Below are positions 50,725 through 58,468 of a DNA stretch of 64,000 bases, one piece after another. Within the stretch, counting starts at the first letter, position 1, and every line of letters begins with the position of its first letter. The notes under the pieces are model-generated. The model was not told the origin of the DNA and made no database searches. It worked only from the letters and a program-made list of their open reading frames with translations. A program made the translations under genes and the position numbers. The stretch comes from Pseudomonadota bacterium (GTDB lineage: Bacteria > Pseudomonadota > Alphaproteobacteria > Sphingomonadales > Sphingomonadaceae): assembly GCA_023418595.1 (NCBI GenBank), contig JAEZZI010000013.1, forward strand, positions 62,001-126,000, in the 5' to 3' direction.

Positions 50725-52552
50725 CGCGTCGTTCGCGGTGCTGTTGTCGGCGCGCGCGGTGCGGCGCGTGCTCCGCATCTGGGCCGATGGTAAATTGCTG
50801 CGCGGGGCGGCGGGCGACTGGAAGGTGCCGACCGGGTTCCGCCTGCATGTCGGCGATCCCGACCAGCCGGTCGATCCGCTGATCGCGTCGGCGGAAGGGA
50901 TTAGCGCGACGCCCGCGCATCGCGGCCATGCCTATGCCGTGTTCGAGGATCTGGCGCTGGAAGCGTTCGGCAATCGCATCCCGTCGCTGACCTTCGAGGT
51001 GGAGGCCGATGTCGGTGCTGTCAGTGCGGGGGCGATCGTCGGAGCGGTGGCGCCTGGCGTCGTGGTGGAATCGGGGGGTACGGGCTTTGGCGGTTTTGCA
51101 GCGGTCGGCGAGCGCCGGCGTTCGATCGTCGAGCTGATGTCCGAAGTGGAGGGCGGGTGGATCGAGGCGGGCGAGGCGCTTCGCTGGCGGGCCGGGGCGG
51201 GCGATGCGATCGAGCTGAACTTTGACGACATGGCTTCGGGCGGCGGCATCGGGACGCAGCGGGCCATCAGCACCGCGGATCGCGCGCCGACTTCGCTGGT
51301 GCTGCGGCATCACGATCCGGTGCGCGATTACCAGATCGGCAGCCAGCGGGTGCGGCGTCCGGGAAGCGGCGCGCAGGAAGCGATGATCGACGCGCCGATG
51401 GCGATGAGCGCGGAGGTTGCGCGCGGGCTGGCGCTGGCCGCGATCGAGCGGCGCGATGCGGAGCGCGAGACGCGAAGGGTTACGCTTGACTGGCGGTGGA
51501 TGGGGGCGGTTCCCGGCATCGTGGTGCGATTGGCGGATGACGCGGGCCTGTGGCGGGTGCGCGAGGTGACGGTCGAGGCGATGACCGTGCGGTTCGATCT
51601 GGTGCGGGTCGGTTTTGGAGCGGTCGCGCTCTCGGCGGCATCCGGGCGGGCGCTGCTGGCGCCGGACCTGAATGCCGGGGAAACCCGCGTCGAACTGATC
51701 GAGCTGCCGCCCATCGATGGCGTGGCGGACGCGCCGCAACTGTTCGTCGCGGCGTGCGGCACCGGCGCGGGGTGGCGGGCGGCTGCGCTGTCGACCAGCA
51801 TCGATGCCGGCGCGAGCTGGCAGGCGGCGGGGCGCACGTCGGGCGTCGCGATCATGGGGGTGCTGACGGCAGCGCCCGCGGCGGCCCCCGCCACGCTGAT
51901 CGACCGGGCGAATGCGATCGAGGTCGAGTTGCATATGCCCGGCGCGCTGCTCAACGATGCCGATGACCGGGCAATGGACGCGGGCGGCAATCTGGCAATG
52001 GTCGGCGACGAACTGATCCAGTTCGGCCGCGCGGCGCCGATCGGCGGCAATCGATGGCGGCTGTCGGAATTGTGGCGCGGGCGGCGCGGGACCGAATTCG
52101 CCGCGGGGGCGCAACTGATCGGCGACCGCTTCGTCCTGATCGAGGCTGAGGCGATGCTGCCGGTCGGATCGCTGGGCAGTGCGCCGGGACGCGATGTGCA
52201 TGTGCTGGCAAACGGCATCGGTGATTCGGGCGGCGGGGTCGAGTGCGTGCGCCGTGTCACCGGCTGGTCGGTGCGACCGCCCGCTCCGGTGCACGGCGTG
52301 ATCGAGCATGGCGGTGACGAGGCGCGATCGCTGCGCTGGGTACGACGCAGCCGCCATGGATGGGGCTGGCACGATCTGGTCGATGTGCCGATCGGCGAAG
52401 AGCGCGAACGCTATCGCTGCGAATGGGGCGGGGGGAGTGCCGAGGTGACGGTTCCGGCGTTCGCGCTGCCGCCGGGAATCGAGAGCGCGACGGTGCGACA
52501 GCAGGGCACGGTGGCGGCGTCGCTGCCGCTGGTCATCAGTCAGTCGGTTTGA
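50429..52552 (+). CDS. Tail tip protein (Phage-tail_3-like), GTA gp15-type, short form
   Basis: The 707-residue protein starts with a hydrophobic Gly/Ala segment (M-A-T-L-A-L-T-V-V-G-G-A-I-G-G), then the family segment V-Q-T-S-S-Y-G near 50, I-P-x-L-F-G-T-M-R-V-A-G near 62 and a G-K-x-x-x-S-T-x-R-Y-S-Y-S-A-S-F-A near 92. It matches the phage-tail part of RcGTA gp15, but lacks the glycosidase-like barrel region that makes RcGTA gp15 about 1,300 residues long. GGGGGGAGA lies upstream of the ATG. Its first 296 bases overlap the peptidase frame. Confidence 0.9.
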   Translation: MATLALTVVGGAIGGPVGAMLGAVIGQQADAAIFAPKGREGPRLTDLSVQTSSYGSHVPHLFGTMRVAGTVIWATELKESRSTSGGGKGRASTTRYSYSASFAVLLSARAVRRVLRIWADGKLLRGAAGDWKVPTGFRLHVGDPDQPVDPLIASAEGISATPAHRGHAYAVFEDLALEAFGNRIPSLTFEVEADVGAVSAGAIVGAVAPGVVVESGGTGFGGFAAVGERRRSIVELMSEVEGGWIEAGEALRWRAGAGDAIELNFDDMASGGGIGTQRAISTADRAPTSLVLRHHDPVRDYQIGSQRVRRPGSGAQEAMIDAPMAMSAEVARGLALAAIERRDAERETRRVTLDWRWMGAVPGIVVRLADDAGLWRVREVTVEAMTVRFDLVRVGFGAVALSAASGRALLAPDLNAGETRVELIELPPIDGVADAPQLFVAACGTGAGWRAAALSTSIDAGASWQAAGRTSGVAIMGVLTAAPAAAPATLIDRANAIEVELHMPGALLNDADDRAMDAGGNLAMVGDELIQFGRAAPIGGNRWRLSELWRGRRGTEFAAGAQLIGDRFVLIEAEAMLPVGSLGSAPGRDVHVLANGIGDSGGGVECVRRVTGWSVRPPAPVHGVIEHGGDEARSLRWVRRSRHGWGWHDLVDVPIGEERERYRCEWGGGSAEVTVPAFALPPGIESATVRQQGTVAASLPLVISQSV

Positions 52553-52571
52553 CGTCAACCGGGAGTGGAAC

Positions 52572-53084
52572 ATGGATTTGTCGAACACGCATCGGCTAGG
52601 GTTGCCGTTGCTGCATGCGGGGCAGGCGCAGAAGGAGATCTGGCATAACGAGGCGCTCGCGCTGCTCGACCTGATGGTGCAGCCGGTGGTCCGGTCGATC
52701 GGAGACGCCGCGCCGCCGGAGGCGCCCGAGCCGGGTCAGTGCCATGTCGTTGGGACGGACGCGCAGGCCGAATGGGCGGGGCATGAGCATGCGATCGCCG
52801 GCTGGACCGCAGCCGGATGGCGATTCGTCGAACCGGTCGAGGGCATGCACGTCGTGATGGCGGAAACGATGGTTCCTGCAAGCTTTGTCGAAGGCGCCTG
52901 GCGCGTCGGGATCGTGCCGGCATCCGAACTGCGGATAAACGGGCACAAGGTGGTGGGTCAGCGAGGGGCTGCGGTCGCGGTTCCGTCAGGCGGAACCGTG
53001 ATCGACGGGGAGGCGAGAACGGCGATTTCATCGATCATAGAAGCCCTGACCGAGCATGGGTTGATCGCCGCCCCGACGGCCTGA
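52572..53084 (+). CDS. DUF2793 protein, last gene of the GTA operon
   Basis: The 170-residue protein has the DUF2793 pattern: L-P-L-L-H-A-G-Q-A-Q-K-E-I-W-H-N-E-A-L near 11, then a beta-rich part with G-x-x-A-G-W-T-A-A-G-W-R-F-V near 75, and a helical C-terminus. I recall this domain at the end of sphingomonad GTA clusters, where it may form a tail fibre or host-contact part. It follows gp15 by 19 bases. Confidence 0.85.
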   Translation: MDLSNTHRLGLPLLHAGQAQKEIWHNEALALLDLMVQPVVRSIGDAAPPEAPEPGQCHVVGTDAQAEWAGHEHAIAGWTAAGWRFVEPVEGMHVVMAETMVPASFVEGAWRVGIVPASELRINGHKVVGQRGAAVAVPSGGTVIDGEARTAISSIIEALTEHGLIAAPTA

Positions 53085-53191
53085 TCTGTGTTGTTCATGC
53101 AACACCATCCGATTTTTGTTCGCTTGCGCGGAAACCAACCATTGAGTAGGGAGTTTGCGCTGTCCGTATGGACAACCAAGAAAGGGGATTT

Positions 53192-54298
53192 ATGATGCGG
53201 AAGCTTGCCCTCACAGTGGCACTCGCGACCACCGCACTCGCCACTCCCGCCCTTGCCCGCGACAACGCGTGGTATGTTGGCGTCGAAGGCGGTGCGATGA
53301 TCGTGGAAGATATCGATTTCACGCTTGAAAGCACTGGCGCTCAGATCAACAGCACCGATTCCGACTATGGTTGGGACGTCGGTGGAACGGTTGGCTACGA
53401 CTTTGGCGGGTTCCGTCTGGAAGCCGAAGTCAGCTACCGCGAAGCGAATGTCGAATCGCACACCACCAGCGTTGCTTTCCCGGGCATCCCTGTCGGCGTT
53501 TATGAAAATCGCGCCTATGGCGATGCGTCGGCACTGAGCTTCATGGTCAACGCGCTGCTCGACTTCGGTCCCGATGACGGCCTTCAGGGCTTTGTCGGCG
53601 GCGGCGCCGGTGTCGCTCGCGTGAAGTACAACGAATATGGCATCCTGCCGACGACTCTGATCGACGACAGCGACACCGTGTTCGCATGGCAGGCGATCGC
53701 TGGTGTGCGTGCGCCGCTCAGCGACAATGTCGACGTGACCTTCAAGTATCGCTTCTTCAACGCCGACGACGTCAACACCGTTGCGGCAACGGGTGCGGAA
53801 CTCGAATCGCGCTTCCGTTCGCACAGCCTGCTCGGTGGCCTGACGTTCAACTTCGGCGCGCCGCCGCCGCCCCCGCCGCCCGCTCCGGAGCCTGCTCCGC
53901 TGCCGCCGCCCGCACCTGCGCCCGCTCCGGCGCCGGAACCGGTCGTCTGCACGCCTGGCCCGTACATCGTGTTCTTCGAGTGGGATCGCTCGGACATCAC
54001 GCCGGAAGCCGGTGGCATCCTCGACAACGCCGTGTCGGCCTATCAGAGCTGCGGTAACGCGCAGGTCATGCTGGCAGGTCACGCCGACCGTTCGGGTGCA
54101 GCAAGCTACAACGTCGGTCTTTCGCAGCGTCGTGCGGACGCAGTGCGCGCCTATCTCGGCTCGCGCGGCATCCCCGATGGCGTGATGACCACCGAAGCGT
54201 TCGGCGAAAGCCGTCCGCGCGTCGACACCGCAGACGGTGTTCGCGAACTCCAGAACCGTCGTGTGGAAATCACCTACGGTCCGGGTTCGGGCATGTAA
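53192..54298 (+). CDS. OmpA-family outer-membrane protein
   Basis: The 368-residue protein has a signal peptide (cut after A-L-A near 22), a beta-barrel part (about 25-225, N-A-W-Y-V-G-V-E-G-G-A at its start), a Pro/Ala-rich linker (about 227-255) and an OmpA peptidoglycan-binding domain (D-I-T-P-E-A, then G-H-A-D-R-S-G and N-R-R-V-E-I near the end). GGGG is upstream of the ATG at 53192; an earlier ATG at 53168 would add 8 residues. A clear terminator follows. Confidence 0.93.
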   Translation: MMRKLALTVALATTALATPALARDNAWYVGVEGGAMIVEDIDFTLESTGAQINSTDSDYGWDVGGTVGYDFGGFRLEAEVSYREANVESHTTSVAFPGIPVGVYENRAYGDASALSFMVNALLDFGPDDGLQGFVGGGAGVARVKYNEYGILPTTLIDDSDTVFAWQAIAGVRAPLSDNVDVTFKYRFFNADDVNTVAATGAELESRFRSHSLLGGLTFNFGAPPPPPPPAPEPAPLPPPAPAPAPAPEPVVCTPGPYIVFFEWDRSDITPEAGGILDNAVSAYQSCGNAQVMLAGHADRSGAASYNVGLSQRRADAVRAYLGSRGIPDGVMTTEAFGESRPRVDTADGVRELQNRRVEITYGPGSGM

Positions 54299-54325
54299 GC
54301 CACGCTTCCTTCGGGAACGAGAACG

Positions 54326-54360
54326 GGGAGGTCGGAGCAATCCGGCCTCCCTTTTTCTTT
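54326..54360 (+). terminator. Rho-independent terminator after the OmpA gene
   Basis: Stem GGGAGGTCGG / CCGGCCTCCC (ten pairs, one G-T) with loop agcaat, then TTTTTCTTT. It lies 27 bases after the stop. Confidence 0.9.
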
Positions 54361-54419
54361 GCTCGGGAAATCCGAACGCTCTCGCGGGCTGCGCGCGCGA
54401 TCCGAGCGGTTTCCGCGCG

Positions 54420-55154
54420 CTAGTTCGCGGGGGCGTCGAGTGCCTGCTGCATCCAGCCTGGCACCAGCGCGTCACCCAGCGCTTCGGTTCGACGCAGCGC
54501 GATCATCCTGCCCAGTTCGGGATAGGCAATCCGCATCTTCGCTTCGCCGTCGCTGATGGGTGCAACAACGAGCCGCCGGTTGACCTTGCCGCGATAATGC
54601 ATCCGCGCGGTATTTTCCTGGCCGATAAAGCAGCCCTTGTCGAACGCGGTGCCGTTCAGTTCGCGCGCATTTGCCTCCAGCCACAAGGTCTGGTCCTGGC
54701 CGAGTTCGTCGGCGCCTTCGGTCACGCCAAGCGAGAGGCGATGCGCGCGCCATCCTTGCGCCGGTTCGCCCGGTTCTCCCAGCCAGCGATTGCCGAGTGC
54801 TGCCAGACGCGGATCGCGAACGCCCTGGCCATCCGACGGCGACCAGTGCACGCCGCCCTCTGCGGCGGCGATCTCGATCGGTCGGCGCAGGCGATACAGG
54901 CCCAAACGCCGGGCCAGCGCATCGCGCTGGGCTGCTTCGCAATCGATCAGGATCGCGTCGCCATCATCCCACAGCAGAAAATCGAACAGCGCCTTGCCTT
55001 GTGCGGTCAGCAGCCCGCTCCATTGCGGCGCGCCGGGCGCGACGCGGCGCATGTCCTGCGTCACCAATCCTTGCAGGAAGCCACGCACATCTTCGCCGGA
55101 CAGGCGGAGCAGCGCACGATCGGCAAGCCAGGTGCCGGGGGTGGTATCGGTCAT
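54420..55154 (-). CDS. ygfZ: YgfZ-type folate-binding protein (GcvT-like)
   Basis: The 244-residue protein has the YgfZ signature K-G-C-F-I-G-Q-E-N-T-A-R-M-H-Y near 180 and the L-x-R-L-x-G-x-D-x-x-x-F-L-Q-G-L-V-T-Q-D-M segment near the start. YgfZ helps iron-sulfur enzymes such as MiaB and uses tetrahydrofolate. The ATG at 55154 is preferred to the TTG at 55160. It is divergent from the dihydroorotase gene with 63 bases between. Confidence 0.92.
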   Translation of the reverse strand: MTDTTPGTWLADRALLRLSGEDVRGFLQGLVTQDMRRVAPGAPQWSGLLTAQGKALFDFLLWDDGDAILIDCEAAQRDALARRLGLYRLRRPIEIAAAEGGVHWSPSDGQGVRDPRLAALGNRWLGEPGEPAQGWRAHRLSLGVTEGADELGQDQTLWLEANARELNGTAFDKGCFIGQENTARMHYRGKVNRRLVVAPISDGEAKMRIAYPELGRMIALRRTEALGDALVPGWMQQALDAPAN

Positions 55155-55217
55155 GGCCAAGAGTTAGGGTCTCGCCTGCACGGGTTACAAGCCCGAACGA
55201 CGAGGAAAGCGCCGACC

Positions 55218-56546
55218 ATGCCCAGCTATGACCTGATCCTGACCAATGGTACCGTCCATACGCCCAGCGGCCCGGTGCAGGCCGATATTGGCGTGCGCGC
55301 GGGCAAGATCGCAGGGGTCGGCGTCGGCGGCGATGCGGGCGAGACGATCGACTGCACCGGGCTCGACATCCTGCCCGGCGTGATCGACACGCAGGTCCAT
55401 TTCCGCGAACCGGGTCTGGAGCATAAGGAAGATCTGGAAAGCGGCAGCCGCGCGGCGGTGCTGGGCGGCGTGACCGCGGTGTTCGAAATGCCCAACACCA
55501 ACCCCAACACCGACACCGCCGAGGCGGTCGCCGACAAGCTGGCGCGCGCGCGCGACCGGATGTGGTGCGACCATGCCTTCTATGTCGGCGCGACATCGGC
55601 CAATGCCGAGCATCTGGCGGAGCTGGAGCGGCTTCCGGGCACGGCGGGGGTCAAGATCTTCATGGGCGCATCGACCGGCAGCCTGCTGGTGGCCGAGGAT
55701 GCCGAACTGGCGCGCGTGCTGGCATCGGGCCAGCGTCGCGTGGCAATCCACGCCGAGGACGAGGCGCGGATGAACGCGCGCGCGGATTTGCGGGTGGAGG
55801 GCGATCCGTCATCGCATCCCGTCTGGCGCGACGACGAAAGCGCGATGCTTGCCACAAGGCGCATCCTGAACCTTGCGCGCGAAACCCGGCGGCGCATCCA
55901 TGTGCTGCATGTGACGACGCCTGCCGAGCTGGAACTGCTGGGCGCCAACAAGGACATCGCCAGTTGCGAAGTCACGCCCCAGCATCTGACGCTGGCCGGG
56001 GAAGAGGCCTATCCCGAACTCGGCAGTCATGCCCAGATGAACCCGCCGATCCGCTCGCGCGCGCACCGCGATGGGTTGTGGCACTGGGTGACGCAAGGCG
56101 TGCCCGACGTGATCGGATCGGACCATGCGCCGCATACGATCGAGGAAAAGGCCAAGCCCTATCCGTCCAGCCCCAGCGGGATGCCGGGGGTGCAGACGCT
56201 GCTGCCGCTGCTGCTCGATCATGTGGCGAACGGGCGGCTGACGCTGGCGCGGCTGATCGACCTGACCAGCGCCGGCGCGCAGCGTATTTTCGGGATCGCC
56301 GGCAAAGGCCGGATCGCGGTCGGTTATGATGCCGATTTTACCGTCGTCGATCTGAAGAAACGCTGGACGATCGACGAGGCATGGCTGGCGTCGCGCTGCG
56401 GCTGGTCGCCCTTCACCGGCCGCAACCTGACCGGAAAGCCGATGGGCACGATCGTGCGTGGACGTCGCGTCATGTGGGACAGCGAACTGGCCGAGGCCGC
56501 CACCGGCCGCCCCGTCAGGTTCGAAGCGACCGAGTTTTCCGGTTAG
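55218..56546 (+). CDS. pyrC: Dihydroorotase-type amidohydrolase (class I)
   Basis: The 442-residue protein has the metal-binding pattern D-T-Q-V-H-F-R-E-P-G-L-E-H-K-E-D near 57, the H-A-E-D near 170-180, H-V-L-H-V-T-T near 225, D-H-A-P-H near 297-301, and S-G-M-P-G near 318. These are class I dihydroorotase features, which close carbamoyl-aspartate to dihydroorotate in pyrimidine synthesis. The usual carboxylated Lys appears as K-I-F-M-G near 148-152. Allantoinase or hydantoinase are possible alternatives. Confidence 0.9.
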   Translation: MPSYDLILTNGTVHTPSGPVQADIGVRAGKIAGVGVGGDAGETIDCTGLDILPGVIDTQVHFREPGLEHKEDLESGSRAAVLGGVTAVFEMPNTNPNTDTAEAVADKLARARDRMWCDHAFYVGATSANAEHLAELERLPGTAGVKIFMGASTGSLLVAEDAELARVLASGQRRVAIHAEDEARMNARADLRVEGDPSSHPVWRDDESAMLATRRILNLARETRRRIHVLHVTTPAELELLGANKDIASCEVTPQHLTLAGEEAYPELGSHAQMNPPIRSRAHRDGLWHWVTQGVPDVIGSDHAPHTIEEKAKPYPSSPSGMPGVQTLLPLLLDHVANGRLTLARLIDLTSAGAQRIFGIAGKGRIAVGYDADFTVVDLKKRWTIDEAWLASRCGWSPFTGRNLTGKPMGTIVRGRRVMWDSELAEAATGRPVRFEATEFSG

Positions 56547-56547
56547 A

Positions 56548-57342
56548 TCAGAAGGGCAGCCAGCGCGATTTCTCGGTAAAGTTCATGTAACCGGCGTTGA
56601 CGCCCAGCCGCCAGCCGACACCCAACCGCACCGGGATCAGCACGACGTCGCCGCGCCGCATGTAGCTCGCGGAAAATCCGCCGACGAAATACACGCGGCC
56701 CTCGCCCGCCGGGAAGCGTTTGTAGAGTTCCTGCGAATCGTAGAGGTTATAGACCAGTACGAACACGTTGGCCGCGTCGCCGCCGACATCGAAGCCGACC
56801 GAGGGGCCGGTCCAGTAAACCGGGCGCTGACCCTCGATCGCGTGATGCATGATTCCCGAACCATAACGCAGACCGACGATGAACGCGCCGGACGCCTCGC
56901 GCCCGGCGATGTAAGCGTTGGGCTCGCCCTGTTCGCGCAGGATGTCCTCGATAATGCCGGCAAGCCCGGCGGCGCCCTTGCCGAACACACCTTCGGCTGC
57001 GCCGATCAGGTCGTCGCGACGATAGGTTGAGGCGGCGACGCGGGCCTGTTCCGCGGCGCCGGGCATGGCACTGGGCGGGGCGATGTCGAGCTGATCGGCG
57101 ACGCGCGGTTCGCCCTGTTGTTGCTGGGCCGGATATGCGGGGGCCGGATCGACCAGCACGGGTTGATCCTGATAGGTCGGCTCGACGGGCTCGACCGAGG
57201 ACTGCGGCTGATAATCCTGCTGATAACCGGGCTGGAGATCGCGATCGATCGCATTATTGGGATCGACCGTCTGCATCTGCGCCATCGCGGGCGTCGTCGC
57301 CACGAACAGAGCGGCCATCGCCGCAACCCAAAGCCTACGCAT
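56548..57342 (-). CDS. DUF1134 secreted protein
   Basis: The 264-residue protein has a signal peptide (A-M-A-Q near 18-21), a Pro/Gln-rich linker, and a DUF1134 domain from about 105: R-D-D-L-I-G-A-A-E-G-V-F-G-K, then Y-W-T-G-P-S-V-G-F-D-V-G-G-D-A. This family resembles lipid-binding periplasmic proteins; the function is not known. Its stop is one base after that of pyrC on the other strand. Confidence 0.9.
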   Translation of the reverse strand: MRRLWVAAMAALFVATTPAMAQMQTVDPNNAIDRDLQPGYQQDYQPQSSVEPVEPTYQDQPVLVDPAPAYPAQQQQGEPRVADQLDIAPPSAMPGAAEQARVAASTYRRDDLIGAAEGVFGKGAAGLAGIIEDILREQGEPNAYIAGREASGAFIVGLRYGSGIMHHAIEGQRPVYWTGPSVGFDVGGDAANVFVLVYNLYDSQELYKRFPAGEGRVYFVGGFSASYMRRGDVVLIPVRLGVGWRLGVNAGYMNFTEKSRWLPF

Positions 57343-57507
57343 CTTCTTTACCCCACCCAAGGCGCATCGCCGACCTGACTATGCGAAAGCATCGACAAAG
57401 CGCAATGAACGGGCGATGACCCGAGTCGATTTCGCGCCGAACCTGCGGGAAAACGGGTGTTGATCGACGTCCGCCCGCTCGCTATAGCCCGCGCTCGGCA
57501 CCGGCCT

Positions 57508-57599
57508 GGAGACGTGGGTGAGTGGCTGAAACCAACGCTTTGCTAAAGCGTCGTACCTCTTAAAGGGTACCGAGGGTTCGAATCCCTCCGTCTCCGCCA
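57508..57599 (+). tRNA. tRNA-Ser (anticodon GCT)
   Basis: Acceptor arms GGAGACG / CGTCTCC, anticodon stem ACGCT / AGCGT with loop TTGCTAA and GCT in the middle, a long variable arm (TACCTCTTAAAGGGTA), T-arm GTTCGAATC and encoded CCA. The end of the minus-strand xdhC-type gene lies within its 3' half. Confidence 0.96.
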
Positions 57600-58468
57600 G
57601 CCTTGTTCGTCGATGGCACGCTGTTCGGCTGTGCCTCTTCGCGGCGACCAATCAGATCATATTCGCCGACGACTTGTGCGAGAATCGATAGCGCCAACGT
57701 TGCCGGATCGCGGGTCGACGGGATCAGGCCGACGGGGGAGCGGATCCGGCCCGTGGCGGATTCGGGGAGGCCGCGCGCTTTCAGCCGCTCCATCCGGCCC
57801 TCGCGCGTGCGCCGGCCGCCGATCGCGCCGATGTGGAAGGCCGGGGTCGCGATTGCCCATTCGAGCAGCGCCTGTTCCCATTCGTGATCGTGGAACAGCA
57901 GCAGGATCGCGCTCCAGCGATCGATAGCGATGCCGCTCGGCGTCTGGCCCAGGGTGAGGCCTGGATGGTCCGCGTCGGCGGGAAGATGCACCTCGCAGTC
58001 GATATCCATCGCCGCTGCCAGTCGCGCGACCGCGCTGACTTCCGGACCGACACCCATTGCCACGATGCGCAGCGGCGGCGCGTAGCGAACGATCAGGGGG
58101 CCGATCTCGACCGTTGCGGGGCGTCTGGCATCCAGTTCGGACACGATGTGCGCGATGCGCGACCGATCGGGCGCAGGGTCGATTTGAATGTCGATGCCGC
58201 TGCCGCAGGGCAGGCGAAAATCGACCACGGGGGAGCCGCGACCGAAGCGGACGATCCGGGCGGACTTGCCTCGCAAAGCCGCCGCATGGGTGGCGAGCTC
58301 GGCTTCCAGACAGCCATCGGCGAGCGACCCCGCCATGCGCCCGTCCCAGCCGATCGCCAGATGGCTGCCGATCGCGCGCGAATAGCTGCCCTCAATCCCG
58401 ACGATGGTGCAGAGCGCGCCGTCGCCATCCGCCAGCAGCCGGAGCGCCGACAGATCGGAAGCGTTCAT
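57560..58468 (-). CDS. XdhC/PaoD-type molybdenum-cofactor chaperone
   Basis: The 302-residue protein has the XdhC pattern: S-Y-S-R-A-I-G-S-H-L near 28, G-S-L-A-D-G-C-L-E near 48-56, D-F-R-L-P-C-G-S-G near 86, and H-I-G-A-I-G-G-R-R-T near 230. It should insert or sulfurate the cofactor of the PaoC-type enzyme encoded just upstream (4-base overlap), as PaoD does. The last ~12 codons are antisense to the tRNA-Ser gene and the real stop may lie earlier in relatives. Confidence 0.88.
   Translation of the reverse strand: MNASDLSALRLLADGDGALCTIVGIEGSYSRAIGSHLAIGWDGRMAGSLADGCLEAELATHAAALRGKSARIVRFGRGSPVVDFRLPCGSGIDIQIDPAPDRSRIAHIVSELDARRPATVEIGPLIVRYAPPLRIVAMGVGPEVSAVARLAAAMDIDCEVHLPADADHPGLTLGQTPSGIAIDRWSAILLLFHDHEWEQALLEWAIATPAFHIGAIGGRRTREGRMERLKARGLPESATGRIRSPVGLIPSTRDPATLALSILAQVVGEYDLIGRREEAQPNSVPSTNKAGGDGGIRTLGTL

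Larger units (their letters stand above)
39035..53084 (+). mobile_element. Gene transfer agent structural cluster (RcGTA-like)
   Basis: Sixteen genes on one strand, many with 4-base stop/start overlaps, follow the order of the Rhodobacter capsulatus GTA: terminases, portal, protease, capsid, connector, terminator, tail tube, chaperones, tape measure, distal tail, hub, peptidase, tail tip. There are no integrase, replication, repressor or lysis genes. In RcGTA the particle packages random host DNA. No gp7-like gene is seen. Confidence 0.88.

Noticed and set aside
48944..52588. A 1,214-codon open frame on the minus strand under the GTA tail genes
   Set aside because: High-GC DNA leaves long open shadow frames; its translation is Arg/Pro/His-rich without any known domain, and the plus strand has clear GTA proteins.
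39035..53084. An active prophage
   Set aside because: No integrase, repressor, replication or lysis genes and no attachment sites; the order is the GTA order.
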